This document shows positions 8,404 to 15,962 of a DNA stretch of 64,000 bases, one piece after another. The notes beneath the pieces were generated by a model that was given only the letters and a program-made list of their open reading frames with translations, ran no database searches and had not been told where the DNA came from. The translations under genes and the position numbers were made by a program. How positions within the stretch are numbered: position 1 is the stretch's first letter; each line of letters opens with the position of its first letter. Origin of the DNA: Desulfobulbus alkaliphilus (GTDB lineage: Bacteria; Desulfobacterota; Desulfobulbia; Desulfobulbales; Desulfobulbaceae); contig NZ_JAFFQC010000017.1 in the NCBI RefSeq assembly GCF_016918545.1, forward strand, positions 1 through 64,000, written 5' to 3'.

Positions 8404-10878
8404 ATGAAGAAACAGATCAAATTGATGCCCTTTTCCCTTTTCCTTGCAACCCTGGTGATCCTGATGCCATTGTCCGCCTGTGGCACCAAGCCCCCCCCTT
8501 TCGCCACGGCCGAACCCGATGGTCAGGGGGTGCGTATCATGACTGGTCCCTCGCCCATCGAGGGTGATGTCCTCAACCATGCCGAGGATATCACGCTTTA
8601 CAATGAACACCTGGCCCTGACCCTGGCCATCGGCAGCCCCAATTTCTGGGGAATGACCAACGGCAGTATTTCCAATCTGGCGGTCATGGAAGGCCCGGAG
8701 AGCTTTGGTGTCAATATTGTCAATGATGTCGAGTTTCTGGTCAATTCATGGACCGCCAGTGGCGGCTCCCTGGTGGCGGATGCGGAGATTATTGTCAACA
8801 CACCGGAGAAAGCAGTGGTCCAGGTTACCAGCACCTGGCTGGGAGAAGGGAAATCCAACGCCCTGGATGTAGTCACCACCTACACGCTTGAGCGCAACTC
8901 TCCTGTGCTGACCCTGCACACCGAGGTTGCCAACCCTGGCCCGGAAACCTACACGGACTTGAAAAGCGGCTACTCCATGAGTGCTCTTGCCGCTTCCATG
9001 TTCGGTCCTTTTGGGTATCACACCCCGGATGTGCGCGCCCGCAACATCCACGTCGGCACAAATGCCGATGAAGCCTTTGGCGATTTCGTGGTCAGTTATA
9101 CTGAAGACTATGCCATTACCCTGCAGATGGACGGTACGGAAATCTACCGGGGCACCACCGGCTATAAAGATCTGCACCACAACTATGATCTGGCGCCCGG
9201 CGAATCCCGCAGCTTTACCGGTGAACTCCAGGTCATTCCCCAGGGACACACCACCCCCTTCATGACCCGCATGATCGAGAAGAAAGAGCTGCCTGCAGCC
9301 AGGATTTCCGGGATCGTGGAAACTGATACAGGGGCATTGTTCCCCTTCCCTGTTCTTGTAGTAGAAAAAGAAGGCCGCTTCAAAGGCAGCTTTGACGGTG
9401 CCCAGTACCTGCCCTCCGATGAACAGCATGTGCATATGCAGCCCCTGATCTGGCATGTGGGTGAAGCGGATGGTTCCTTTTCTTTTCTCCTTCCCGAGGG
9501 GGAATACCGCCTCTACGCCATTGCCGCTGGGCACACCGCCTCTCAGGCCAAATCCCTGACCGTCACGGCAGATCAGGACCTCACTTTTGCCTTCACTGGT
9601 GATGACGCACTTGTTCGCGGTGGCCGTGTGGAGCTGCAGGTAACAGACAAAGATGCCGGAAATCCAGTGGATGCCAGAATTGAAGTTGATGGCCCTGTTC
9701 CGGCGGTCAAGTACCTGGGGGCCCGCACCTATTTCACCGACCTGGAGCGCACAGGGTGGGTTTCCATGCCTCTGGCAGCCGGAGACTTTACCTTCACCGT
9801 CATGTCCGGAGCCCATTTCGTCAGTCAACCGGAAGTACTCGAGGCACAGCTTGCCTCAGGAGAACACCTGCAGCGTGCCGCGGTTATCGCCACCCGTATT
9901 CACCCTGAGAAGGACAACTGGTACAGTGTAGACCTCCATCATCACACCGATATCGGCGACGGCAGCACCTCGCCGGAAGACCTGGTCAAATCCCAGCTAG
10001 CCGCCCGCCTGGACCTCACCTTTGTCAGTGACCATGATTCCGTGGCCAACCACGAAGCTGTGCAGGCTTTTTCTGCTGCCCGGGGTGTGGACATGATCCC
10101 CAGCCTGGAGGTGTCCCCGGGATGGGGTCACTTCAATATTCTCCCCATGCCTTTTGCCGGCGAGATCATTGATCCTGCCCTGAATGTTGAGGAAATCATT
10201 GCCCAGGCTCACGAAAGAAAGGCTCTGGTGATCGTTAATCATCCCTATACGGATTACGGCTATTTCAGTAACCGGGAAATTGCTCCCGGCGGCTATGATG
10301 CCGATTTTGATCTCATCGAATTGCAGCCCACCATCGACCTCGGCAGACCGACCAACCCCGATACCCGGACCCTGGCCACGGCCATGGAGTTGTGGACCGG
10401 ACATCTGGCCGGAATAAACAAGGCGTATTATCTCACCGGCGGTTCCGACACCCATGACGTGGCCTCCCATACCTTGTATTCAGGGATCATGCGCACTTAC
10501 GCCCGGGTCGATGGCGAACTGACCCCGGCAGGTTTCATACAGACTGTGGCCGAGGGCAGATCGTACGCGTCCATGGGGCCGCTGTTTTTTACCGACAACA
10601 TCCATTTCGGCGACACGGTTCAGCTCAAGGCTGGAGAGCCCTTGCACCTCCACCTGGACGTCTTTGCTGTTAACGGCCTGGAACAGGTTGATGTCTACAG
10701 CAAAGAGGTGGAAATCGGCAGTCCGGTGGATTCTCGATCCCTTGCGGGCAGTACCCAACGGGAAACCCTGCAGTTCCAGTTTACTCCCGGGGAAAGCACC
10801 TGGTACAATTTCATTGCCCTGGATGCAGCCGGCAAGGTCGCAGTTTCCAACCCTGTCTGGGTACAAGTCACACCATAA
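8404..10878 (+). CDS. Lipoprotein with CehA/McbA-type PHP metallohydrolase domain
   Basis: The 824-aa protein begins with a lipoprotein signal (lipobox LSAC, Cys at about 26). Residues about 30-490 are beta-rich, with carboxypeptidase-regulatory-like modules and no motif I recognise. Residues about 500-760 form a PHP domain of the CehA/McbA type: WYSVDLHHHTDIGDG, the TFVSDHD segment, VIVNHPY and LTGGSDTHD supply the His/Asp metal ligands. Founding members hydrolyse carbamate or phosphoester substrates, but most are uncharacterised. It follows the betaine-binding protein by 71 bp and ends the cluster before a strong terminator, so it may be co-expressed. A role in releasing choline from an esterified precursor is only a guess. 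Confidence 0.75.
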   Translation: MKKQIKLMPFSLFLATLVILMPLSACGTKPPPFATAEPDGQGVRIMTGPSPIEGDVLNHAEDITLYNEHLALTLAIGSPNFWGMTNGSISNLAVMEGPESFGVNIVNDVEFLVNSWTASGGSLVADAEIIVNTPEKAVVQVTSTWLGEGKSNALDVVTTYTLERNSPVLTLHTEVANPGPETYTDLKSGYSMSALAASMFGPFGYHTPDVRARNIHVGTNADEAFGDFVVSYTEDYAITLQMDGTEIYRGTTGYKDLHHNYDLAPGESRSFTGELQVIPQGHTTPFMTRMIEKKELPAARISGIVETDTGALFPFPVLVVEKEGRFKGSFDGAQYLPSDEQHVHMQPLIWHVGEADGSFSFLLPEGEYRLYAIAAGHTASQAKSLTVTADQDLTFAFTGDDALVRGGRVELQVTDKDAGNPVDARIEVDGPVPAVKYLGARTYFTDLERTGWVSMPLAAGDFTFTVMSGAHFVSQPEVLEAQLASGEHLQRAAVIATRIHPEKDNWYSVDLHHHTDIGDGSTSPEDLVKSQLAARLDLTFVSDHDSVANHEAVQAFSAARGVDMIPSLEVSPGWGHFNILPMPFAGEIIDPALNVEEIIAQAHERKALVIVNHPYTDYGYFSNREIAPGGYDADFDLIELQPTIDLGRPTNPDTRTLATAMELWTGHLAGINKAYYLTGGSDTHDVASHTLYSGIMRTYARVDGELTPAGFIQTVAEGRSYASMGPLFFTDNIHFGDTVQLKAGEPLHLHLDVFAVNGLEQVDVYSKEVEIGSPVDSRSLAGSTQRETLQFQFTPGESTWYNFIALDAAGKVAVSNPVWVQVTP

Positions 10879-10934
10879 TTCTTTGCAGTTGTCAGGCTGA
10901 CAAATCCGTCTCTCGCTCTTGCCGGGAGACATGG

Positions 10935-10961
10935 AAAGGCACCCCTTGGGGGTGCCTTTTT
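10935..10961 (+). terminator. Rho-independent terminator of the betaine cluster
   Basis: The perfect 8-bp stem GGCACCCC / GGGGTGCC has a 3-nt loop and is followed by TTTTT. It lies 56 bp after the PHP lipoprotein and upstream of glpK. This is a textbook intrinsic terminator. Confidence 0.9.
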
Positions 10962-11033
10962 GCGTTAAGTTGAGTATACAGGCGTGTGCGGAGAAAACCA
11001 TCATTGCCTGACTTAGTTTCGTTGGAGGAGCAG

Positions 11034-12530
11034 ATGACATCAGAGCATATCCTTGCCATTGACCAGGGCACAACCAGCACCCGGGCCATGATTTTCTCCC
11101 TGACGGGCGAATGCCCCATCGTGGCCCAACAGGAATTACCCCAGATCTATCCGGCTGATGGCTGGGTGGAGCATGATCCGGAAGAGATCTGGCGGGCGGT
11201 GGTCACGGTCTGCCGTCAGGCGCTGGCCGAGGCCAAGGCAAAGGGACTGCGCGTTGCCGGCATCGGCATCACCAACCAACGGGAAACCACCGTGGTCTGG
11301 AACCGTTCCACCTCGCAACCGATCTATAATGCCATTGTCTGGCAGGATCGACGGACCGCCGTGATCTGTGATACTCTCCGAGATGCCGGCACGGAAGAAA
11401 GCATAACCGCTGCCACCGGTCTGCTCATTGATCCCTATTTTTCCGCAAGCAAACTTTGCTGGATCCTTGACCAGATTCCCGGAGCACGGGCCCAGGCTGA
11501 GGCCGGTGAACTGGCCTTCGGCACCATCGATTCCTTCCTCCTGTGGCGATTGACCGGCGGGCAGGTTCATGCCACCGATGTCACCAATGCCTGCCGCACC
11601 ATGTTGTTCAATATCCACAGCCAGCAGTGGGATCCCCAGATGTTGGAGATCTTCCGGGTTCCGCCCGCAGTTCTTCCCGAGGTCCGGGACTGTAGCGATG
11701 ATTTCGGGACCACCAGCCCCGATCTGTTTGACCCTGCCCTGCCCATCCGCGGGATTGCCGGCGATCAGCAGGCAGCGGCCATCGGCCAGGGGTGCATCGA
11801 AGCCGGCATGATCAAAAGCACCTATGGAACCGGGTGCTTTGTCCTGCTCAATACCGGCTCGACTCCCTGCCGTTCGAACCATCGCCTGCTGACGACCATC
11901 GCCTATCGGGTTCAGGGGCAGACCGGATACGCGCTGGAAGGCTCGATTTTTGTGGCCGGCGCCGCCATTCAATGGATCCGGGATGGTATACGGTTGATCG
12001 GTTCCTCGGCGGAAGTGGAGAGGTTGGCTCAGGGACTGGACTCGAACCGGGGGGTCTACATGGTGCCCGCCTTCACCGGCCTGGGAGCCCCCCACTGGGA
12101 TCCCCATGCCCGGGGTGCCATTTTCGGCCTGACCCGTGACACCGGGATTGCCGAAATAGCCCGAGCAGCCCTGGAATCAGTGGGCTACCAGACCTACGAT
12201 CTGATGGATGCGATACAAAGAGATTATTCGACCGATTCGTGGACCTTGCGGGTTGATGGCGGCATGGCGGCCAACAACTGGTTTCTCCAGTTCCTCGCCG
12301 ATCTGCTGGCCATCCCGGTGGAGCGACCACGGGTAACTGAGACCACGGCCCTTGGCGCGGCCTGGCTGGCGGCAATCCAGCTTGGTTTACTGCCCTCGCT
12401 CGCAGTCGCCGGCGAATATTGGCAGAGAGAAGCTCGATTCATCCCGCAATGCGCGGAACAGAAACGACAAGAAATGCTTGCCGGTTGGCAGCAGGCTGTT
12501 GCCAGGGTCCTGACACGGACCGATAAATGA
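11034..12530 (+). CDS. glpK: Glycerol kinase
   Basis: The 498-aa FGGY kinase phosphorylates glycerol to sn-glycerol 3-phosphate. The start is ATG 11034 behind GGAGGAGCAG; an upstream in-frame ATG at 10986 lacks a site and adds nonconserved residues. Family marks are [16 protein letters not shown] at the N-terminus, [16 protein letters not shown], the FGGY signature region around [14 protein letters not shown] and the ATP-binding [17 protein letters not shown] segment. No glpF or glpD is adjacent, and it stands alone between the terminator at 10.95 kb and the selenopeptide locus. A promoter-like TTGACA begins 4 nt after its stop. Confidence 0.93.
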   Translation: MTSEHILAIDQGTTSTRAMIFSLTGECPIVAQQELPQIYPADGWVEHDPEEIWRAVVTVCRQALAEAKAKGLRVAGIGITNQRETTVVWNRSTSQPIYNAIVWQDRRTAVICDTLRDAGTEESITAATGLLIDPYFSASKLCWILDQIPGARAQAEAGELAFGTIDSFLLWRLTGGQVHATDVTNACRTMLFNIHSQQWDPQMLEIFRVPPAVLPEVRDCSDDFGTTSPDLFDPALPIRGIAGDQQAAAIGQGCIEAGMIKSTYGTGCFVLLNTGSTPCRSNHRLLTTIAYRVQGQTGYALEGSIFVAGAAIQWIRDGIRLIGSSAEVERLAQGLDSNRGVYMVPAFTGLGAPHWDPHARGAIFGLTRDTGIAEIARAALESVGYQTYDLMDAIQRDYSTDSWTLRVDGGMAANNWFLQFLADLLAIPVERPRVTETTALGAAWLAAIQLGLLPSLAVAGEYWQREARFIPQCAEQKRQEMLAGWQQAVARVLTRTDK

Positions 12531-12533
12531 GGA

Positions 12534-12562
12534 TTGACAGGAGACCCTGCCTTTTGTAAAGT
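12534..12562 (+). promoter_or_regulatory. Candidate sigma-70 promoter for sbtA
   Basis: A perfect TTGACA at 12534-12539 and TAAAGT at 12557-12562 are separated by 17 bp, right after the glpK stop. Transcription would start near 12569, giving a leader of about 75 nt that contains the hairpin at 12578-12610. This is a motif match only. Confidence 0.45.
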
Positions 12563-12577
12563 TTTTGGCTATAGGCG

Positions 12578-12610
12578 GGCTTGAATGAATAGGTATTTTC
12601 TATTCAAGCC
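12578..12610 (+). terminator. Hairpin upstream of sbtA: glpK terminator or leader structure
   Basis: A 9-bp perfect stem GGCTTGAAT / ATTCAAGCC is followed by TGTTTT and can be extended outward by GGCG/CGCC. An alternative inner pairing GAATAG/CTATTC exists. It can act as the glpK terminator. If the promoter at 12534 is real, it lies in the sbtA leader and could attenuate transcription. Confidence 0.55.
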
Positions 12611-12643
12611 TGTTTTCGCCATCATCCTGACAAGGAGGGTCTC

Positions 12644-12949
12644 ATGAACAACAAGGATCTGAAAAAGCTGCTCGCCGGGCTGGGTATTGCCGGGCTGGTC
12701 AGCGTCGGCGGCGTCCACCTCCCGGGTGCGCAGGCATTCGGCAGCAGCTGAGGGGCTAAACCTGGCGCCGGGGGCGCCAGCGAGGTAGAGCAACCCGCAG
12801 CAGGCAGCGGCTGAGGCGGCATGAAAGACAGTGCCGTGAGCACTGAAACAGACACAGATACAGACCCGGTCACCGACGAGCACACGGATGAACCGAAAGA
12901 GGACCAGGCACCTCCCAAAAAACCGGCAAGAAGCGGCTGAGGCGGTTAA
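12644..12949 (+). CDS. sbtA: SbtA-type selenopeptide RiPP precursor with three UGA (Sec) codons
   Basis: Read with UGA as selenocysteine, ATG 12644 opens a 101-residue peptide ending at TAA 12947, with AAGGAGGG 4 nt upstream. Residues 1-32 are a leader: charged MNNKDLKK, then hydrophobic LLAGLGIAGLVSVGG, then a GAQA-F signal-like end. The rest contains three repeats of Ser-(Ser/Gly)-Sec-Gly: SSUGA at 34-38, SGUGG at 55-59 and SGUGG at 97-101, joined by an acidic Asp/Glu/Thr linker. UGA codons are at 12749, 12812 and 12938. There is no cysteine. This matches the selenobiotic/SbtA group of radical SAM-modified peptides, whose cores carry repeated Gly/Ser-Cys/Sec-Gly. The maturase follows at 13148. 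Each UGA has a SECIS-like hairpin at a proper distance. Standard gene callers will miss it. Confidence 0.9.
12762..12780 (+). promoter_or_regulatory. bSECIS-like hairpin for UGA 1
   Basis: The perfect 8-bp stem CTGGCGCC / GGCGCCAG has loop GGG. The loop begins 18 nt after the first UGA (12749-12751) and starts with G. Known bacterial SECIS elements need the apical loop about 16-37 nt after UGA with a G in its first two positions; both hold. Confidence 0.8.
12829..12845 (+). promoter_or_regulatory. bSECIS-like hairpin for UGA 2
   Basis: The perfect 6-bp stem CAGTGC / GCACTG has loop CGTGA. The loop begins 20 nt after the second UGA (12812-12814) and its second base is G, meeting the bacterial SECIS rules. 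Confidence 0.75.
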
Positions 12950-12956
12950 TTGATAC

Positions 12957-12973
12957 TCGTGCAGTTGGCACGA
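12957..12973 (+). promoter_or_regulatory. bSECIS-like hairpin for UGA 3, beyond the TAA stop
   Basis: The perfect 6-bp stem TCGTGC / GCACGA has loop AGTTG. The loop begins 22 nt after the third UGA (12938-12940), with G second in the loop. It lies just past the TAA stop at 12947, so it does not code for peptide; its presence at the expected spacing supports reading the third UGA as Sec. Confidence 0.75.
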
Positions 12974-12981
12974 AATTCCTT

Positions 12982-13016
12982 GCGGGAATGCCGGTGAACG
13001 CCATCGGTATTCCCGC
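12982..13016 (+). terminator. Hairpin after sbtA
   Basis: A 12-bp stem GCGGGAATGCCG / CGGTATTCCCGC with one mismatch is followed by ATTTCAT, 33 nt after the sbtA stop. It could end or attenuate the sbtA transcript before sbtM. The T-run is weak. Confidence 0.45.
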
Positions 13017-13026
13017 ATTTCATACG

Positions 13027-13137
13027 CCTGAATCCGTGACGGTGGGGTTCTTGTTTTGGATATATTTGTCTGCAATCAGGGTATAAGTGTAGATACATTT
13101 TTCATAAAACGCCTTCACCCGCCGCTCACGGATCCAG
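13027..13137 (+). mobile_element. MITE, short form, between sbtA and sbtM
   Basis: The 111-bp element has left end CCTGAATCCGTGA and right end CTCACGGATCCAG. It contains the AT-rich left part and then jumps from CACCCGCCG straight to the right end, lacking the central hairpin of long copies. Its flanks are ATACG and ATACA, a 4-of-5 match. It ends 10 nt before the sbtM start codon and leaves that gene without a recognisable ribosome site. Confidence 0.8.
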
Positions 13138-13147
13138 TATACAAGCT

Positions 13148-14704
13148 ATGGTGCATGTGAACGAATCCCTGGCTGTTGTTTTTCCGGTCAGTTTCCGTTT
13201 GGCGGTAACCAGGCCTCCAGCCCTCGCACCGGCTGATTTTCCCGCCTACCTGGCCGCCCATCCCCTGGACCACGCGCTACACCCCTATCTTCCTGAACTT
13301 GCCACCCTCGAACTGGCCCGCCACCAGCTGAACTCCGCTCCGGAGGTCGAGCCATGCGGAGTGGAAAAGTACACCATCAACCCGACCGTGCAACTGGTGG
13401 AGGTCGGCTGGACAGGTTTACCCGCATTTCTTACGGATCAAACTGTCCAGCCGCGGAAGGAAAAGGCACTGGTTTTGGTGTACCGACCCGGCCCGCGGGA
13501 TGCAGCCCTCATCCGCACCCCGGACGGGCATGATCTGCTGGCGCTGAAAATCATCATGGAAGGCCTTGACACCAGGGAAGTTGCCCGTGAGGCCGGGGTC
13601 ACCGTTGGCAGGATCGACGGGATTCTTGCCGCGGCGGTGCACAAGGGATTGATCCTGGCTCCACCCTCATCCCTTGTTCGCGATCTATCGGTTCAAGAGA
13701 ATCCATCCGGTGAGCCCTGGCCGAAACGAGTCGCCACCTTTGCCCTCCAGTGGCACCTGACCCAGGCCTGTGATCTGCACTGCCGCCATTGCTATGATCG
13801 AACCAGTCGACAGGAGATGGAATTCTCCCAGGCTCTGCATGTGCTCGACCAGTTGTATGCCTTCAGTCGGGCGCATCATGTCGACGCCCAGGTGAGTTTC
13901 AGCGGCGGCAATCCTTTACTCTATCCGTTTTTTTATGAACTCTACCAGGAAGCGGTGGATCGCGGTTTTCTGGTGGCTATCCTCGGCAACCCCATGGAGG
14001 AGCGGCACATACAACGGCTGGTGGAGATCAAACGACCGGAATTTTTCCAGGTCAGCCTGGAAGGACTGCGGGAGCACAACGATTACATACGGGGTGAAGG
14101 ACATTTTGACCGGACCCTGGCCTTCCTTGATCAACTCCGCAGCTATGGCATCTACTCGATGGTAATGCTCACCCTGACCCGGGCCAATTGCGACGAGGTT
14201 CTTGCTCTGGCCGATATGCTGCGCGACAGGACCGATCTCTTCACCTTCAACCGTCTGGCGATGGTGGGAAAGGGAGCGGAACTCGCCTCTGTTGAGATCG
14301 ATCGTTTCCCGAAATTTCTCGAAGCCTATCTTGCCGCGGCCGAGAACAATGCCTGCCTCAGCCTCAAGGACAGTCTTTTCAATCTCCATCTTGCAGAACG
14401 CAACAGGCCGCTCACCGGTGGCTGTACCGGATTTGGCTGCGGGGCGGCGTTTAATTTTGTCTCCGTCCTCCCCGATGGCGAAGTCCATGCCTGCCGAAAA
14501 TTCCCCTCACCCATCGGTAATATTTACAGCCAATCCCTCAGCGATATCCATGCCGGCGAACCAGCCCGAAAATACCGAGCCGGAAGCAGCGCCTGCCAGG
14601 CCTGTCAACTGCATTCGGTTTGTCGCGGTTGTGCCGCCGTTGCCCATGGATTCGGTCTCAACGTTTTTACGGATCGGGATCCGTATTGTTTCAAAGCCCA
14701 TTAA
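13148..14704 (+). CDS. sbtM: SbtM-type radical SAM/SPASM peptide maturase
   Basis: The 518-aa protein has a non-conserved N-terminus with a PqqD/helix-turn-helix-like part at about 130-180, and a radical SAM core starting near 195 with the cluster motif TQACDLHCRHCY (CxxxCxxC). SFSGGNPLL is the GGE-like SAM-binding motif. The SPASM tail has Cys in GCTGFGCGAAFNFVSVLPDGEVHACRKF and CQACQLHSVCRGCA, then DRDPYC, ligands for auxiliary Fe-S clusters. This matches the selenobiotic-peptide maturase family proposed to install thio/selenoether- or (seleno)oxazole-type modifications. Its position 199 bp after the Sec-containing peptide supports the pairing. The start ATG lacks a good Shine-Dalgarno sequence because a MITE ends 10 nt upstream. 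Confidence 0.88.
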   Translation: MVHVNESLAVVFPVSFRLAVTRPPALAPADFPAYLAAHPLDHALHPYLPELATLELARHQLNSAPEVEPCGVEKYTINPTVQLVEVGWTGLPAFLTDQTVQPRKEKALVLVYRPGPRDAALIRTPDGHDLLALKIIMEGLDTREVAREAGVTVGRIDGILAAAVHKGLILAPPSSLVRDLSVQENPSGEPWPKRVATFALQWHLTQACDLHCRHCYDRTSRQEMEFSQALHVLDQLYAFSRAHHVDAQVSFSGGNPLLYPFFYELYQEAVDRGFLVAILGNPMEERHIQRLVEIKRPEFFQVSLEGLREHNDYIRGEGHFDRTLAFLDQLRSYGIYSMVMLTLTRANCDEVLALADMLRDRTDLFTFNRLAMVGKGAELASVEIDRFPKFLEAYLAAAENNACLSLKDSLFNLHLAERNRPLTGGCTGFGCGAAFNFVSVLPDGEVHACRKFPSPIGNIYSQSLSDIHAGEPARKYRAGSSACQACQLHSVCRGCAAVAHGFGLNVFTDRDPYCFKAH

Positions 14705-14832
14705 GCACAACCCAAAATCCAGACAACCGCTCACCAGCACTTCATATACGATCAACGGTTCCGGTTTTCCTGGTTTGCAGTCTTTTCCGTGTCGCTGGTC
14801 AACGTTACCAATCCAAACACGTCAGCCGCCAT

Positions 14833-14849
14833 CGGACCGGATTGGTCCG
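14833..14849 (+). terminator. Weak hairpin after sbtM
   Basis: The perfect 6-bp stem CGGACC / GGTCCG has loop GGATT and is followed by GAAATTTTCC. It lies between sbtM (+) and the convergent cupin gene (-). It is short and its T-run is poor, so this is a tentative terminator. Confidence 0.3.
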
Positions 14850-14874
14850 GAAATTTTCCACTTGATGATTATGC

Positions 14875-15540
14875 TTAAAAACGCCTGGTTTCATACCGTT
14901 GCCGGGAAAACTTCATCGATTGGTGGAGTAATTTTTCCGGCGGCCCGGTCCAGGCATAAGCGAGCAGAGTCGGTTCAAAATCACCTGTTGTCAATCGATG
15001 AGTTTTGTGAGAAGGATTGAATATCAACGACCCGGGGGCAAAGACACCGGCATCCCCCTCGGAAACAACGCCACTGAGACAGACATAGGACTCAGTGACA
15101 CCGTCGTGACTGTGGGCTGGATAAATACACCGGGGTGCAAACAGGACCAGGCCAAGGGACAGATGTTCGCTGACCACCGGCCCGCGGGGACTCATCAATT
15201 CGGCATAAGCATATTTTGGTTTCAGGCCCGGCGGCATGCGTTGGTACCCATATTCCCATTCCAACTGATCAACAATCCGCTGAATACTGCGGATCAGGCC
15301 GGCACCGACGCCAAGCATTCCTTGATCAAGCGCTCGCCCCAACCAGTCGCAGGCCGGCAGCACCTGCGCCGGCCGTTGCAGCAGTTCTGGATCTTTGTCC
15401 ATTTCATCGCTCAGACGATTGCGTACCTCCCGTTTGTGCGATCGAATCGGCTTGCTGCCGCCTGCGGAATTAAAACGGTAGATGGTCCAGAACTCTCTCA
15501 ACACATAATACCAGTCGACGTGCTCGCTCAGTTTTGTCAT
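14875..15540 (-). CDS. DMSP lyase-like cupin protein
   Basis: The 221-aa protein has a helical N-terminal part (1-110) and a C-terminal cupin. The motif APRCIYPAHSHDGVTESY gives the HxH..E.Y metal ligands, followed by GSLIFNPSHKTHRLTTGDFEP with the second-motif His and LLAYAWTGP. This order, including the N-terminal helical half and the YP.H.H...E.Y motif, fits the dimethylsulfoniopropionate lyase family (DddL/DddQ/DddW group, DMSP_lyase domain), which cleaves DMSP to dimethyl sulfide and acrylate. Such genes are best known from marine aerobes, so one beside osmolyte genes in a probable sulfate reducer is notable. It converges on sbtM. Activity is inferred; another cupin function is possible. 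Confidence 0.62.
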   Translation of the reverse strand: MTKLSEHVDWYYVLREFWTIYRFNSAGGSKPIRSHKREVRNRLSDEMDKDPELLQRPAQVLPACDWLGRALDQGMLGVGAGLIRSIQRIVDQLEWEYGYQRMPPGLKPKYAYAELMSPRGPVVSEHLSLGLVLFAPRCIYPAHSHDGVTESYVCLSGVVSEGDAGVFAPGSLIFNPSHKTHRLTTGDFEPTLLAYAWTGPPEKLLHQSMKFSRQRYETRRF

Positions 15541-15614
15541 GACGTAAACATTGTTTCTGTGGTAAGCAGTCAGGCTGACGACTGAAAACGGTACACCTTG
15601 AAACGGGGAAAAAT

Positions 15615-15953
15615 ATGACTGACGCTAAAATCAATAAAATTGTTGTTGCCGACTGCATCTTTATCGGCAACTTGTTTCAGGAAGACGGCTACGATGAGGA
15701 ACAGAGCGCGGACAATCTCGCTGATCGAAAGTGGCAGATTATCAACGACTATCTGGAAAGTACCTATCCGGATACGGAAATCATAGCTGATATCGCCATT
15801 CAGCGTGAAGCCGGCCGGCCTCGCCCCCTGGAAGTTGCCGCCTTTGCCGGTGATGAAATCAGCGTGCCATCGGCCGCTGCCGAGATTCAAGAGCAATTGA
15901 GCAAAAAAATTGCCGAAGGAACCAAAGATTATTCCTGGGCGGTGAAAAAATGA
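15615..15953 (+). CDS. Hypothetical protein
   Basis: The 112-aa soluble protein is acidic, with no signal peptide or membrane segment and a single Cys near residue 14. I recognise no domain. A GGGGAAAA stretch precedes the ATG at ribosome-site distance, and codon use looks coding. It is divergent from the DMSP lyase-like gene (75 bp apart) and converges on the DUF2799 lipoprotein, with only 9 bp between the stops. Confidence 0.6.
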   Translation: MTDAKINKIVVADCIFIGNLFQEDGYDEEQSADNLADRKWQIINDYLESTYPDTEIIADIAIQREAGRPRPLEVAAFAGDEISVPSAAAEIQEQLSKKIAEGTKDYSWAVKK

Positions 15954-15962
15954 GCGATCCCT

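Noticed and set aside
12569..13075. 168-aa minus-strand frame opposite sbtA
   Set aside because: It has no family features and runs antisense to the sbtA codons, and its length follows from the GC-rich coding bias of the true strand.
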